Assembly (NCBI RefSeq): GCF_001866645.1
Contig: NZ_MLYP01000037.1
Coordinates: 47,807 to 111,806, forward strand
Direction: 5' to 3'
Source of the DNA: Streptomyces colonosanans
GTDB taxonomy: Bacteria; Actinomycetota; Actinomycetes; Streptomycetales; Streptomycetaceae
DNA length: 64,000 nt
Of this stretch, positions 10,061 to 19,551 are shown piece after piece. Positions within the stretch are counted from its first letter, which is position 1. The number at the start of each line of letters is the position of its first letter. Made by a program: the position numbers and the translations under genes. The notes beneath the pieces are model-generated. The model was not told the origin of the DNA. It did not search any database and saw only the letters and a program-made list of their open reading frames with translations.

Positions 10061-11035
10061 GTGATCGAGCTCGAGGGGGTTCCCGAGCTGATCGACCCGG
10101 TCATGGTGGCCGCGTTCGAGGGCTGGAACGATGCCGGCGACGCCGCCTCCACCGCGGTCGCGCATCTGGACAGGGAATGGAAGGGCGAGGTGTTCGCGGC
10201 GCTGGACGCCGAGGACTACTACGACTTCCAGGTGAACCGCCCCACAGTGTTCATGGAGGCCGGGGTCCGTAAGATCACCTGGCCCACGACCCGGCTCTCG
10301 GTGGTCCGCGTCGGCGGCGACAAGCCCCGTGACCTGGTGCTGGTCCGCGGCATCGAGCCGTCGATGCGCTGGCGTTCGTTCTGCAACGAGCTGCTGGGCT
10401 TCGCCCACGAACTGGGCGTGGAACTGGTGGTGATCCTGGGTGCCCTGCTCGGTGACACCCCGCACACGCGTCCGGTCCCGATCAGCGGGACCACGTCCGA
10501 CCCGGACCTGGCCCACCGGATGGACCTGGAGGAGACCAAGTACGAGGGCCCCACGGGCATCGTGGGCGTCCTGCAGGAGGCGTGCACGCATGCCGGCGTG
10601 CCCGCGGTCTCGCTGTGGGCGGCGGTCCCGCACTACGTGTCCCAGCCGCCGAACCCGAAGGCCACGCTGGCCCTGCTCAACCGTCTGGAGGACCTCCTCG
10701 ACCTGCGCATCCCGCTGGGCGAGCTGCCGGAGGACACGCGCGCCTGGCAGGTGGGCGTGGACCAGCTGGCCGCGGAGGACAGCGAGGTCGCCGAGTACGT
10801 CCAGACGCTCGAGGAGGCCCGGGACACCGCCGAGCTGCCGGAGGCGTCGGGCGAGGCGATCGCCCGTGAGTTCGAGCGGTATCTGCGGCGGCGGGACGTC
10901 AACCCGCCCGGTGGGCACGCCACGGCGGACGGCGGCGAGGGCGGTTCGTATCTGCGGGACAACCCCAGCGGCCGTACGCGACCGCCCAAGCCGCCACGGC
11001 CGGGAAACGAGGACGAGGACTCGTCGGAGGACTGA
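10061..11035 (+). CDS. parJ: PAC2-family protein, ParJ-like
   Basis: A 324-residue PAC2 (proteasome assembly chaperone-like) fold protein: FEGWNDAGDAAS near residue 20 and a conserved internal stretch around VILGALLGDTPHTRP. The acidic, low-complexity C-terminus ends in EDEDSSED. The position between glpD and mshC corresponds to S. coelicolor SCO1662, named ParJ, which interacts with ParA and affects its polymerisation during sporulation septation. The GTG start at 10061 has GGAAGGAGG upstream. The equivalence rests on synteny and recalled literature. Confidence 0.8.
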   Translation: MIELEGVPELIDPVMVAAFEGWNDAGDAASTAVAHLDREWKGEVFAALDAEDYYDFQVNRPTVFMEAGVRKITWPTTRLSVVRVGGDKPRDLVLVRGIEPSMRWRSFCNELLGFAHELGVELVVILGALLGDTPHTRPVPISGTTSDPDLAHRMDLEETKYEGPTGIVGVLQEACTHAGVPAVSLWAAVPHYVSQPPNPKATLALLNRLEDLLDLRIPLGELPEDTRAWQVGVDQLAAEDSEVAEYVQTLEEARDTAELPEASGEAIAREFERYLRRRDVNPPGGHATADGGEGGSYLRDNPSGRTRPPKPPRPGNEDEDSSED

Positions 11036-11036
11036 C

Positions 11037-11065
11037 AGGGCGGTGCGCATCCGGCGCACCGCCCT
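11037..11065 (+). terminator. Terminator after parJ
   Basis: A perfect 12-bp stem (AGGGCGGTGCGC paired with GCGCACCGCCCT) with a 5-base loop, 2 bp after the parJ stop. Confidence 0.8.
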
Positions 11066-11304
11066 CGGCGTTCATGCGCGATGTTCACGCGCGAAGGGTG
11101 GTCGCGGTGCAGCCCATGAGCGGCGGCGCGGCCCGAACCCGGCAGCCGCGAGCGGCTGTTCACCGCCGACCGGGGCGAGGACGGCAAGCACCGGTGCGGT
11201 CCTCGCGGTGGACGGTCCGGCCCCCTGGCGAACAAAGGCGAGCGGCGCCGGGCGCGGTACGACCCGCCCGGCGCCGCCTTCCCTGTGCTGACAGGGCCCC
11301 CTGC
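11066..11304. other. parJ-mshC convergent intergenic region
   Basis: About 240 bp between two convergent genes. Apart from the hairpins at its two ends I see no gene. Confidence 0.6.
11242..11277. terminator. Hairpin after mshC
   Basis: A perfect 12-bp stem (GCGGCGCCGGGC paired with GCCCGGCGCCGC) with a 12-base loop lies 28 bp beyond the mshC stop in the minus direction. It probably ends the mshC-side transcript and may act in both directions between the convergent genes. Confidence 0.65.
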
Positions 11305-12534
11305 TTACAGGGCCACGCCGAGCAGCGCATCCACGGCGCGCGAGACGACACCGGGCGCGCCCGTGTCCGTGCCGCCGCTCTCCTCCTGGAGCGCGACCCA
11401 GCGGTCGACCGCGGCGAGCGCGGCCGGTGCGTCCAGGTCGTTCGCGAGGGCCTCGCGGATCTCGTCGACGAGCGCCTCGGCGGGCGGGCCGTCGGGCCGC
11501 GAGACGGCGGAGCGCCAGCGGTCGAGCCGCGCCTCGGCGTCCCGCAGGACCTGGTCGGTCCACTCCCAGTCGGACCGGTAGTGGTGGGAGTGCAGCGCGA
11601 GCCGGATGGCGGCCGGGTCGACGCCGTCGCGCCGGAGCTGGGACACGAAGACGAGATTGCCCTTGGACTTGGACATCTTCTCGCCGTGCAGCGCGACCAT
11701 GCCGGCGTGGACGTACGCCTTCGCCATCGGGTACTCGCCGGTCAGGACCTGCGCGTGCGAGGCGCCCATCTCGTGGTGCGGGAAGGCGAGGTCGGAGCCG
11801 CCGCCCTGGACGTCGAAGCCCATGCCCAGGTGGTCGAGCGCGATGGCCACGCACTCGATGTGCCAGCCGGGCCGGCCACGGCCCAGAGAACCGCCGTCCC
11901 AGCTGGGCTCACCGTCGCGGGCGGCCATCCAGAGCATCGGGTCGAGCGGGTTCTTCTTGCCCGGACGGTCCGGGTCACCGCCGCGCTCCGCGGACAGCAA
12001 CCGCATGGCGGCGGCGTCGAGGCGGGACACCTCGCCGAAGTGCGGGTCGGACTCGACGGAGAAGTAGATGTCCCCGTCGAGGTCGTACGCAGCCCCGGCG
12101 TCCCTGAGACGCTCGACGAGCGGCACGATCCCGGGTATGGCCTCCACCGCACCTATGTAGTGCTTCGGGGGCAGCAGCCGCAGCGCGGTCATGTCCTCGC
12201 GGAAGAGGGTGGTCTCCCGCTCGGCGAGGGCCACCCAGTCGACGCCGTCGCGCTCGGCGCGCTCCAGGAGGGGGTCGTCGACGTCGGTGACGTTCTGGAC
12301 GTAGTGCACCTGCCGCTTGGTGTCCAGCCACACACGCTGAACGAGGTCGAACGCGTTGTAGGTCGCCGCGTGACCCATGTGGGTCGCGTCGTACGGGGTG
12401 ATGCCGCAGACGTAGATACGGGCGACGGGACCGGGGTCAAGGGGGACCAGGCCACCGGTCGCGGTGTCGTGGATCCTCAGGTCGCGGCCCTGACCAGGCA
12501 GGGCGGGGACCTCGGAAGCGGGCCAGGCATGCAT
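11305..12534 (-). CDS. mshC: Cysteine:GlcN-Ins ligase of mycothiol biosynthesis
   Basis: Joins cysteine to glucosaminyl-inositol in an ATP-dependent step of mycothiol synthesis, the main low-molecular-weight thiol of actinobacteria. The 409-residue protein resembles cysteinyl-tRNA synthetase: a HIGH-like THMGHA near residue 56, the signature GWHIEC and the KMSKS loop EKMSKSKGN around residue 290. It is shorter than true CysRS, lacking its anticodon-binding domain. It heads a minus-strand neighbourhood with the kinase-like, DUF3090 and phosphatase genes, an arrangement also known around mycobacterial mshC. Confidence 0.95.
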   Translation of the reverse strand: MHAWPASEVPALPGQGRDLRIHDTATGGLVPLDPGPVARIYVCGITPYDATHMGHAATYNAFDLVQRVWLDTKRQVHYVQNVTDVDDPLLERAERDGVDWVALAERETTLFREDMTALRLLPPKHYIGAVEAIPGIVPLVERLRDAGAAYDLDGDIYFSVESDPHFGEVSRLDAAAMRLLSAERGGDPDRPGKKNPLDPMLWMAARDGEPSWDGGSLGRGRPGWHIECVAIALDHLGMGFDVQGGGSDLAFPHHEMGASHAQVLTGEYPMAKAYVHAGMVALHGEKMSKSKGNLVFVSQLRRDGVDPAAIRLALHSHHYRSDWEWTDQVLRDAEARLDRWRSAVSRPDGPPAEALVDEIREALANDLDAPAALAAVDRWVALQEESGGTDTGAPGVVSRAVDALLGVAL

Positions 12535-12669
12535 GTCACGAGCCTAACCGGCGGGAAGTTGCGCATACGAACCGGACCGGGCCGGATGGCCGGGAAGGCG
12601 CTCTTGCAAAGCACTTCCCGGTGTGCAGATGCTCTCCCGGCCTGCCCTGCCGTCCGGCGCCGGGTGGCC

Positions 12670-13488
12670 TCACACCGGTGGCCAGGGGATCGCGGGCCAC
12701 TCCCCGCTGGGCTCCGGATACTTCCCGCAGGCCAGCAGTGCCTCCACACGCGCGCGTGTGGCCGCCACCTCGGCCGCGGTGATCAGCCCGGCCAGCCGCA
12801 CGGCCAGCGCCGCGCCCTCCTCCAGGGCTCCCTTCAGCCCTTTGAGCACCTCGACGGCCTCTCCCGTCAGCGGCTCCCCGGCCCACCCCCACAGCAGCGT
12901 GCGCAGCTTGTTCTCGGTGTTGAAGGTCACTCCGTGGTCGATGCCGTACAGGTGTCCGTCTTCGGTGGGCAGCAGATGGCCGCCCTTGCGGTCGGCGTTG
13001 TTGACGACCGCGTCGAGGACGGCGAGCCGCCGCAGCCGCTCGTCGTCGGCGTGCACGAGCAGAGCGGTCCTGCCGTCACCGAGGTCGGCGAGCCCGACGG
13101 CCTTCCAGCCGTCCTCCGGCTCCTCGGCGTCCACCAGGGCGAGCAGTTCGGCGTCCGGCTGCCCCTCGATCCACAGCTGGCACATGCCCTGGCCGTAGGG
13201 CCCGTCGCGCAGCACGGTGGGCGGCACGAGACTCCAGCCGGTCGCCTCCGACACCTCGTACGCGGCGACCTCGCGCTGCGCCAGCGTCCCGTCCGGGAAG
13301 TCCCACAGGGGTCGCTCGCCGGCGACGGGCTTGTAGATGCAGGCGGCTTGCCGGCCGTCGGACGAGACCGTGCAGTACAGCGCCGCGTTGGATGCGTCAC
13401 GGATGCGTCCGCGTACGGTCAGCTCGCCTTCGGCGAGCAGTTCGGCCGTGGTCACGCTCCGCGGCGGTATCCGTTCTGGCGCGGACAT
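12670..13488 (-). CDS. Kinase-like SCO1664-family protein
   Basis: A 272-residue protein of a conserved actinobacterial family with no established function. The layout resembles PI3K/HipA-type atypical kinases: Lys53 in IYKP, Glu73, then NNADRKGGH (Asp166) and GIDHG (Asp184), which look like an ATP-binding Lys, a catalytic loop and a metal-binding Asp. Catalysis is inferred only. The ATG at 13488 lies inside the end of the DUF3090 gene (37-bp overlap), so the two are translationally coupled. The C-terminus is Pro/Trp-rich (PAIPWPPV). Confidence 0.85.
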   Translation of the reverse strand: MSAPERIPPRSVTTAELLAEGELTVRGRIRDASNAALYCTVSSDGRQAACIYKPVAGERPLWDFPDGTLAQREVAAYEVSEATGWSLVPPTVLRDGPYGQGMCQLWIEGQPDAELLALVDAEEPEDGWKAVGLADLGDGRTALLVHADDERLRRLAVLDAVVNNADRKGGHLLPTEDGHLYGIDHGVTFNTENKLRTLLWGWAGEPLTGEAVEVLKGLKGALEEGAALAVRLAGLITAAEVAATRARVEALLACGKYPEPSGEWPAIPWPPV

Positions 13489-14042
13489 ACATGTCCTTCC
13501 GGGTCGAGCGGCAGGCTGCACAGCGGGCAGGGCGGACGCCCGGCGTTGACGACGTCGAGGGCGCGTTTGGCGAAGGCCCTGGCCTGCGCGCCGGTCAGCC
13601 GGACCCGGAGCATCGGCGGGCCGTTCTCCTCGTCCTGCAACAGCCGCTCCTCGGCCTCGGCGAGGTCCTCCTCGGAGTCCGCGTCCAGCTCGACGAGGGC
13701 CTGGGCCTCGACGATCATGCGCTGTTCGTCGCCGTCCCAGGCCAAGGCCATGGTGCCGACGCGGAACTCCTCGTCGATCGGGGTGTCCAGCGGCGCCGTG
13801 TCGGTGATCTCCGAGGGGGCCATGGCGGGCACGGCGGCGCTGCCGCCGCTGCGGCGCACCACTTCGTCGAGAAGCTCGTCCATGCGCTCGGCGAGCGCCG
13901 CGACCTGGGTCTTCTCCAGAGCCACGCTGGTCATCCGGTGTCCGGCCGAGGCCTGCAGGAAGAAGGTACGGCGCCCGGGCAGCCCGACCGTACCGGCCAC
14001 GAAACGGTCCGGGGGGTCGTAGAGGAACACCTGACGGGACAC
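13452..14042 (-). CDS. DUF3090 family protein
   Basis: A 196-residue member of the DUF3090 family, a conserved actinobacterial protein of unknown function almost always encoded beside mshC and the kinase-like gene. The C-terminus has a compact zinc-ribbon pattern: CPLC in PPCPLCSLPLDPEGHVC (two CxxC-like pairs). The stretch VRLTGAQARAFAKRALDVV precedes it. It overlaps the downstream kinase-like gene, suggesting a stable functional pair. Starts at ATG 14042. Confidence 0.88.
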   Translation of the reverse strand: MSRQVFLYDPPDRFVAGTVGLPGRRTFFLQASAGHRMTSVALEKTQVAALAERMDELLDEVVRRSGGSAAVPAMAPSEITDTAPLDTPIDEEFRVGTMALAWDGDEQRMIVEAQALVELDADSEEDLAEAEERLLQDEENGPPMLRVRLTGAQARAFAKRALDVVNAGRPPCPLCSLPLDPEGHVCPRQNGYRRGA

Positions 14043-14161
14043 GTCCTGTCTCCATTGGATCGGGACCGGCTGACCGCGCCGGCCCGCTTCGGTTGCTGAC
14101 GATTACTGCTGCTGACAACTACTGCGCTGGTTCGACCGCTTCACCCTACTGCGGCCGACGA

Positions 14162-14848
14162 TCACGGTGCGCCCGCACCGCCCCCGACCGTGGCGTCCTG
14201 GCCGGGGGGTTCCTCACGCGGCACCAGGGAGGCGAAATCACCGGTGTCCCCGAGACGTACGAGAAACGGCCGCAGTCGTGTGTAGCGGATCGCGGTGATG
14301 GAACACGGTTCGACGGAGATCCGCTGGAAGAGGTCGAGATGAAGGCCGAGGGCGTCCGCGACAAGGGATTTGATGATGTCGCCGTGCGAGCACATGAGGT
14401 ACACGGCGTCCGCACCGTGATCGCGCTCCACGCGCGCGTTCCACTCCCGTACCGCTTCCGCGGCGCGGGTCTGCATGGCCCGCATCGACTCGCCGCCGGG
14501 GAAGGCCGCCGCCGAGGGGTGCGCCTGGACGACCTCCATCAGGGGCTCGTCCTTCAGCTCGGCGAGCTTGCGGCCGGACCAGTCGCCGTAGTGGCACTCG
14601 CCGATGCGTTCGTCGGTGTGCGCGCGCAGTCCGGGGCGGGCGTCGAGCAGCGGCCGGACGGTCTCCTGGCAGCGCTGCAGGGGGCTCGTCACGACCTCGG
14701 AGATCGGCAGTTCGGCGAGCCGCCCGGGCAGGGCCGCGGCCTGCGCGATGCCGCGCTCGTCGAGCGCGACGCCGGGCGTCCAGCCGGCGAGCAGTCCCGC
14801 GGTGTTGGCGGTGGAGCGTCCGTGCCGGACGAGGATCAACGTGGGCAT
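14162..14848 (-). CDS. Histidine phosphatase family protein (MSMEG_4193 type)
   Basis: A 228-residue phosphoglycerate-mutase-like phosphatase. The RHG motif (LVRHGRSTAN, residues ~6-15), the second Arg in SPLQRCQET and the late His in MCSHGDIIKS are present, so the phosphohistidine mechanism should be intact. The ATG at 14848 places RHG at the normal N-terminal position. It is the first gene of the minus-strand run phosphatase-DUF3090-kinase-like-mshC. Whether it removes phosphate groups placed by the kinase-like neighbour is an open inference. Confidence 0.9.
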   Translation of the reverse strand: MPTLILVRHGRSTANTAGLLAGWTPGVALDERGIAQAAALPGRLAELPISEVVTSPLQRCQETVRPLLDARPGLRAHTDERIGECHYGDWSGRKLAELKDEPLMEVVQAHPSAAAFPGGESMRAMQTRAAEAVREWNARVERDHGADAVYLMCSHGDIIKSLVADALGLHLDLFQRISVEPCSITAIRYTRLRPFLVRLGDTGDFASLVPREEPPGQDATVGGGAGAP

Positions 14849-15080
14849 GCGGCCCAGCCTAGGACCTGCCCCCGGACTCCCGCGCAGGGCCGAAGGGCGG
14901 CCCTGCGGTGATCCCGGGGACGGCGGCGCCGGCGTGCGCGCCACGCGCGTGTGGCAGGTTTCCGGCGCCTACGCGAACTCCGGTGCCGTCCTCGCGGGCC
15001 CCGGATGCCTGTGCCGAACAAAGGACAGGGAGGACCGCGCGGCGCGTAACCAGGGGCCTGCCGACGCGTTGTTCCCGGTG

Positions 15081-15123
15081 ACGGCCGTGGCGGGGAAGAC
15101 ACCCGAGCCCCCACCACGGCCGT
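15081..15123 (-). terminator. Hairpin after the LLM oxidoreductase gene
   Basis: A 10-bp perfect stem (ACGGCCGTGG with CCACGGCCGT) and a long loop lie just past the minus-strand stop at 15142. The remaining space up to 14849 holds no supported gene. Confidence 0.5.
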
Positions 15124-15141
15124 GGAGACCTTCCGCTCGTG

Positions 15142-16197
15142 TTACGCGAGCCCGGCCCGCTCCAGGGCCTCGGATCCAGCCCGGAGCGAGGCGATCCGCT
15201 CCTCCAGCGTGAAGCCCGCAGGGGCGAGCGTGAGCGTGGTGACGCCGGCCGCGGCGTAGGCCTTCATCCGGTCGGCGATGCGGTGCACGGAGCCGAGCAG
15301 GGTGGTCTGGTCGATCAGCTCGTGCGGGACGGCGGCGGCAGCACCCTGCTTGTCGCCCGACAGGTACTTGTCCTGGATCTCGGCGGCCGCCTTCTCGTAG
15401 CCCATGCGCTGGGCGAGCCGGTTGTAGAAGTTCTGCTTGCGGCTGCCCATGCCGCCGACATACAGGGCGGTGTAGGGGCGGAAGAAGTCGGCCAGCGCGG
15501 CCACGTCCTTGTCGTCGCCGACGGCGAGCGGGAGTGTCGGGCAGATGTCGAAGCCGTCGAGGGTCCGGCCGGCCTTCTCGCGTCCGGCGCGCAGATGCCT
15601 GATCGCGGTCTCCTCGAGGTGGTCGGCCGAGGGGAAGATCAGCAGGGCCCCGTCGGCGATCTCGCCGGTCTGCTCCAGGTTCTTGGGGCCGATCGCGGCG
15701 ATGTAGAGCGGGATGTGCTCGCGCTCAGGGTGCACGGTCAGCCTGAGCGGCTTGCCGGGGCCGCCGGGCAGCGGGAGGGTCCAGTGCTCGCCCTCGTACG
15801 TCAACCGCTCACGCGCCATCGCCTTGCGCACGATCTCCACGTACTCCCGGGTGCGGGACAGCGGCTTGTCGAACGTGACGCCGTACCAGCCCTCGGAGAC
15901 CTGCGGACCGGAGACGCCGAGACCGAGGCGGAAGCGGCCGCCGGAGAGCGAGTCGAGGGTGGCGGCGGTCATCGCGGTCATCGCGGGTTGACGGGCCGGG
16001 ATCTGGAAGATGGCGGAGCCGACGTCGATGCGCTCGGTCTGGGCCGCGACCCAGCTGAGCACGGTGGCCGCGTCGGAGCCGTACGCTTCGGCCGCCCAGC
16101 ACACCGCGTATCCGAGCCGGTCGGCCTCCTGGGCCACGGCCAGGTTGTCCGCGTCCATCCCGGCGCCCCAGTAGCCGAGGTTGATCCCGAGCTGCAT
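15142..16197 (-). CDS. LLM-class F420-dependent oxidoreductase
   Basis: A 351-residue TIM-barrel protein of the luciferase-like monooxygenase superfamily, of the type that uses reduced F420. Family features are LGINLGYWG at the N-terminus, LDSLSGGRFRLGLGVSGPQ near residue 82 and IPLYIAAIGPKNLEQTGEIADG near 164. The substrate is unknown. It starts at ATG 16197 and is divergent from the aldo/keto reductase, with about 135 bp between the two starts that must hold both promoters. Confidence 0.9.
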   Translation of the reverse strand: MQLGINLGYWGAGMDADNLAVAQEADRLGYAVCWAAEAYGSDAATVLSWVAAQTERIDVGSAIFQIPARQPAMTAMTAATLDSLSGGRFRLGLGVSGPQVSEGWYGVTFDKPLSRTREYVEIVRKAMARERLTYEGEHWTLPLPGGPGKPLRLTVHPEREHIPLYIAAIGPKNLEQTGEIADGALLIFPSADHLEETAIRHLRAGREKAGRTLDGFDICPTLPLAVGDDKDVAALADFFRPYTALYVGGMGSRKQNFYNRLAQRMGYEKAAAEIQDKYLSGDKQGAAAAVPHELIDQTTLLGSVHRIADRMKAYAAAGVTTLTLAPAGFTLEERIASLRAGSEALERAGLA

Positions 16198-16333
16198 GAC
16201 CCAATCCCCTTACCGCTCAGTAATGTCCCTTGTGGAGGGAGACAGTAGTCGACCGGCCTGGCCGCGGACACGGGGGAAGTCGGTTGTCCACAGGCCCCCC
16301 ATGAGCCAAGTTCAGGCCGTAATCTCGGCGTTC

Positions 16334-17317
16334 ATGGAGCAGAGGCATCTCGGCCGTACCGGCCTTCGTGTGTCCCGGATCGGACTCGGCACCCTGACCT
16401 GGGGACGTGACACGGACGAGCACGACGCCGCGGACCAGTTGAAGGTGTTCTGGGAGGCGGGCGGGACCCTCGTCGACACCGCGGACGTGTACGGCGACGG
16501 GGAGGCCGAGTATCTGCTCGGGAAGCTCGTGGACGGGCTCGTGCCACGCCGGGATCTGGTCCTCTCGACGAAGGCGGGGAGCGTACCCGACCCCGACCGC
16601 CGTTTCGACGGTTCGCGCGGGCATCTGCTCGCCGCGCTGGACGCCTCGCTTTCCCGCCTCGGCACGGACTACGTCGATCTGTGGCACATCCATGCCTTCG
16701 ACGCCGCCACCCCGCTGGAGGAGACCCTGCAGGCGCTCGACCTGGCGGTCAGCAGTGGCCGGGCGCGCTATGCGGGCGTGTCCAACTTCTGCGGCTGGCA
16801 GCTCGCGAAGGCGGCGACCTGGCAGCTCGCGGAGCCGGGTGTACGGACCCGGATCGCGAGCACGCAGATGGAGTACTCGCTGCTGCAGCGCGGAGTGGAG
16901 CGCGAGGTGCTGCCGGCGGCGCTGGACCTGGGGGTCGGGCTGCTGCCGTCCTCTCCGCTGGGCCGGGGCGTGCTGACGGGCAAGTACCGGAACGCGACGC
17001 CGGCCGACTCACGCGGGGCGTCCGAGCACATGGCCCCGTTCGTCGCGCCGTACCTCGACGACACGGCGAGCGGCATCGTCGATGCCGTGCAGACGGCCGC
17101 CGACGGACTGGCCACCACACCGCTCCAGGTGGCGCTGGCGTGGGTCCGCGACCGGCCGGGCGTGGTCGCCCCGATCGTCGGTGCGCGCAATGCGCAGCAG
17201 CTCACGACGGCATTGTCAGTGGAGACGCTTAGTCTTCCTGGCGAGATCTGCCGGGCGCTGGACGATGTGTCGGCCCCGGTACACCGCTATCCCGATCACG
17301 ACTGGAGCACGCTGTGA
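16334..17317 (+). CDS. Aldo/keto reductase
   Basis: A 327-residue NADPH-dependent oxidoreductase of the AKR superfamily. It has the catalytic Asp and Tyr in DTADVYG, Lys in LSTKAG, and His in DLWHIHAFD, plus the C-terminal cofactor stretch APIVGARNAQQL. Starts at ATG 16334 (MEQRHLGRTGL) or 33 bp upstream at 16301 both fit; the internal one matches the family N-terminus. Its stop overlaps the start of the next gene (GTGA), so the two are translationally coupled. Confidence 0.9.
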   Translation: MEQRHLGRTGLRVSRIGLGTLTWGRDTDEHDAADQLKVFWEAGGTLVDTADVYGDGEAEYLLGKLVDGLVPRRDLVLSTKAGSVPDPDRRFDGSRGHLLAALDASLSRLGTDYVDLWHIHAFDAATPLEETLQALDLAVSSGRARYAGVSNFCGWQLAKAATWQLAEPGVRTRIASTQMEYSLLQRGVEREVLPAALDLGVGLLPSSPLGRGVLTGKYRNATPADSRGASEHMAPFVAPYLDDTASGIVDAVQTAADGLATTPLQVALAWVRDRPGVVAPIVGARNAQQLTTALSVETLSLPGEICRALDDVSAPVHRYPDHDWSTL

Positions 17318-19551
17318 CCACGGACCCGGAAACCACGGAGACGGCCCCCAGCCCGGGGGAACCGGCTGACGAGGCCGGGACCGGGACGGGTGGGAGCACG
17401 GACGGCGGCGGAGCATCAGGGGGCCCGGAGCCGGCGCCTGCGGCCGGTGAGGTCTCCGCGACATCAGCGACACCGGCCGACGGCACCACAACCGACGATG
17501 GCTCTCGGAGCGCGGGCACCGGCGAGGGCGACACCTCGCCCCAGATGTCCGCGGCCGAGGCCGAGCTGGCCGCTCAGCGGGTTGAACGGGAGCGGATCGA
17601 GCGGCGGAAGGCGGAGAGGAAGGGCCCGATCGAGGCCGGCGGGAAGCTGAGTGGGAAGGCCGCCGACCTGCTCGCGGCGGTGCGGGCCGTGGAGAGCGGC
17701 GAGAAGCCGGTGCCGGGCACGTTCGGCGGGCAGGCACCGTCCCCGCGCCGGCCCGCCGCCCCCGAGCCCGTGCGGCGCCCGCAGCCCGTGGCGCCCCCGG
17801 TCGCGCCTGCGGCCCCCGCCGCGGAGGCCGTCGCCGCCGTACAGGCCGTTCTGGCCGGGGGCGGCGCCCCTGACTCCCTCGCGCCCCAGGTCGCCGAGGC
17901 CCTCGGTGAGGGCGCGGACGCACGACTGCGCGCGGACCCCTGGCAGTTGCTGCGGGTCGCCGGTGTGCGGCCCGAGCAGGCCGACGGGTTCGCCCGGGCG
18001 CTGCTCGGCGCCGAGTGCCGCCCGGACGACGAGCGCCGGGCCCGCGCGGTGACGGTCTGGCTGCTGGAGCAGGCGGCCCTGGCCGGGCACACCGCGCTGG
18101 AGGCCCCCGCCCTCGAGGCCGCGCTCGCGCAGCGCTCGGTGCCGGACCCCGATGCTGCCCTCCGCAGCACGATCGCCGAGGGTGAGGCCCTCGTCTTCGA
18201 GGACGCCCTGGAGACGGCCGCACCGGATGCGGACGAGGAGGACGACGAGCGCCCGGTCCGCCTCATGATCGGCCTGGAGCGGTACGCGCTCGCGGAGGAG
18301 AGCCTCGCCGACGGACTGGCCCGACTGCTCGACTCCGTACCGAAGGAGGACGGTTCGGCCGCGGACTGGGAGCGGGAAGCCGGATCGGCGCATGGCTGTG
18401 CCGCGGAGCTGATCCGCGCGGTCGCGGGCCACGGACTGGTGCTTCACACCGGCGGGGAGGCGTCGCGTGCCGAGTCGGCGACGCTGCTGCAGGCGGCGCA
18501 GCGGCTCGGTGTACGTGCCTGGGCCGCCCTGCACAGCCCGGCCGGCCGGCGTCCGTTCGCCGCGCTGCTCAGCCGGCCCGGTCTTCCGGATGCCCCCGCG
18601 GAGCCGACGCGTCCGGCGCTCGCCACGGTGGCGGGCCTCCTGTCCGGTGCGGAGGGCCCGGGCCGGGACGCGGACGGGGCGCTGGACCTCGATCTGCTGA
18701 TCGTGCTCGACGCGCCCCAGTTGGACGTCGAGACGGCGGCCCTGCTCGTGGAGTCGCTGCCCGACGGCGCCCGCCTGGTGCTGAGCGGAGATCCGGGGGT
18801 GCTGGGGTCGGCCGGTCCGGGACGGGTGTTCGCGGATCTGCTCACCGCCCGCGTGTGCCCGCAGATCGCCTCACGCACGCCCGACCCCGGCCCGATCGGC
18901 GAGTTGGTCTCCGCGATCGGCGTCGGTGAGCTCCCGCAGGTCGACGCGCCCGGCAACGAGGTCGTGATCGTGCCGGTGCGGAACGCCGGGGAAGCGGTGC
19001 ACCGTACCGTGCAGCTGGTCGCGGACTCGGTGCCGCGTGCCCTCGGCATCCCGGCCGAGGAGACGCAGGTGATCACACCTGGCCACGGCGGGGCGGCGGG
19101 CACACGCGCGCTGAACGCGGCGCTCAAGGAGCGGCTCAACCCCGGCCCCGGCCGCTTCGGCGGCTTCGACCCGGGCGACCGGATCGCCTACTCCCCCGCC
19201 CCGGGCCGTACGCTGCCGGGCCGTGTCGTGAAGGCGGACGCCGAGGGGCTGCACCTGGAGTGCTCGGGTGCCCCCGTCGTCGTACCGAAGGAGCGGGTGG
19301 GGCAGTGCGTGCGGCATGGCTGGGCGCTGACCGCGCACCAGGCGGTGGGGCAGCAGTGGCGGGCGGTGGTCGTGGTGCTGCCCGGTGACGCCGCTCAGGC
19401 CCTCACCCGGCCCTGGGTGTACACGGCCTTCGGCCGTGCGGTCGGCCACCTGTCCGTGGTGCACGGGGTGGAGCAGGCACTGCCCCGTGCTGTGGCCGAG
19501 GTCCCCGCCAGGCCGCGGACCACTCGCCTGCCCGTACTGCTGCGCCGCTAG
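17314..19551 (+). CDS. RecD2-like helicase paralogue with degenerate ATPase motifs
   Basis: A 745-residue protein. Residues 1-170 are Pro/Ala/Glu-rich and disordered-looking, with a charged helix at 81-105. Residues ~175-230 resemble the RecD2 helix-hairpin-helix region (LRADPWQLLRVAGVRPEQADGF). The rest follows the RecD2 plan, but the motifs are altered: LVLHTGGEASRAES (376-389) replaces a GxGKT Walker A, LLIVLDAPQL (461-470) replaces DEAS, SGDPGVLGSAGPG (491-503) keeps motif III but lacks the Gln, and the C-terminal motifs read WALTAHQAVGQQW and YTAFGRAVG. It probably does not hydrolyse ATP. It is coupled to the aldo/keto reductase; its TAG stop lies inside a palindromic repeat. Confidence 0.75.
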   Translation: MTTDPETTETAPSPGEPADEAGTGTGGSTDGGGASGGPEPAPAAGEVSATSATPADGTTTDDGSRSAGTGEGDTSPQMSAAEAELAAQRVERERIERRKAERKGPIEAGGKLSGKAADLLAAVRAVESGEKPVPGTFGGQAPSPRRPAAPEPVRRPQPVAPPVAPAAPAAEAVAAVQAVLAGGGAPDSLAPQVAEALGEGADARLRADPWQLLRVAGVRPEQADGFARALLGAECRPDDERRARAVTVWLLEQAALAGHTALEAPALEAALAQRSVPDPDAALRSTIAEGEALVFEDALETAAPDADEEDDERPVRLMIGLERYALAEESLADGLARLLDSVPKEDGSAADWEREAGSAHGCAAELIRAVAGHGLVLHTGGEASRAESATLLQAAQRLGVRAWAALHSPAGRRPFAALLSRPGLPDAPAEPTRPALATVAGLLSGAEGPGRDADGALDLDLLIVLDAPQLDVETAALLVESLPDGARLVLSGDPGVLGSAGPGRVFADLLTARVCPQIASRTPDPGPIGELVSAIGVGELPQVDAPGNEVVIVPVRNAGEAVHRTVQLVADSVPRALGIPAEETQVITPGHGGAAGTRALNAALKERLNPGPGRFGGFDPGDRIAYSPAPGRTLPGRVVKADAEGLHLECSGAPVVVPKERVGQCVRHGWALTAHQAVGQQWRAVVVVLPGDAAQALTRPWVYTAFGRAVGHLSVVHGVEQALPRAVAEVPARPRTTRLPVLLRR

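Noticed and set aside
11074..14022. 982-codon plus-strand open frame
   Set aside because: Covers mshC, the kinase-like and DUF3090 genes in antisense; no motif or ribosome site.
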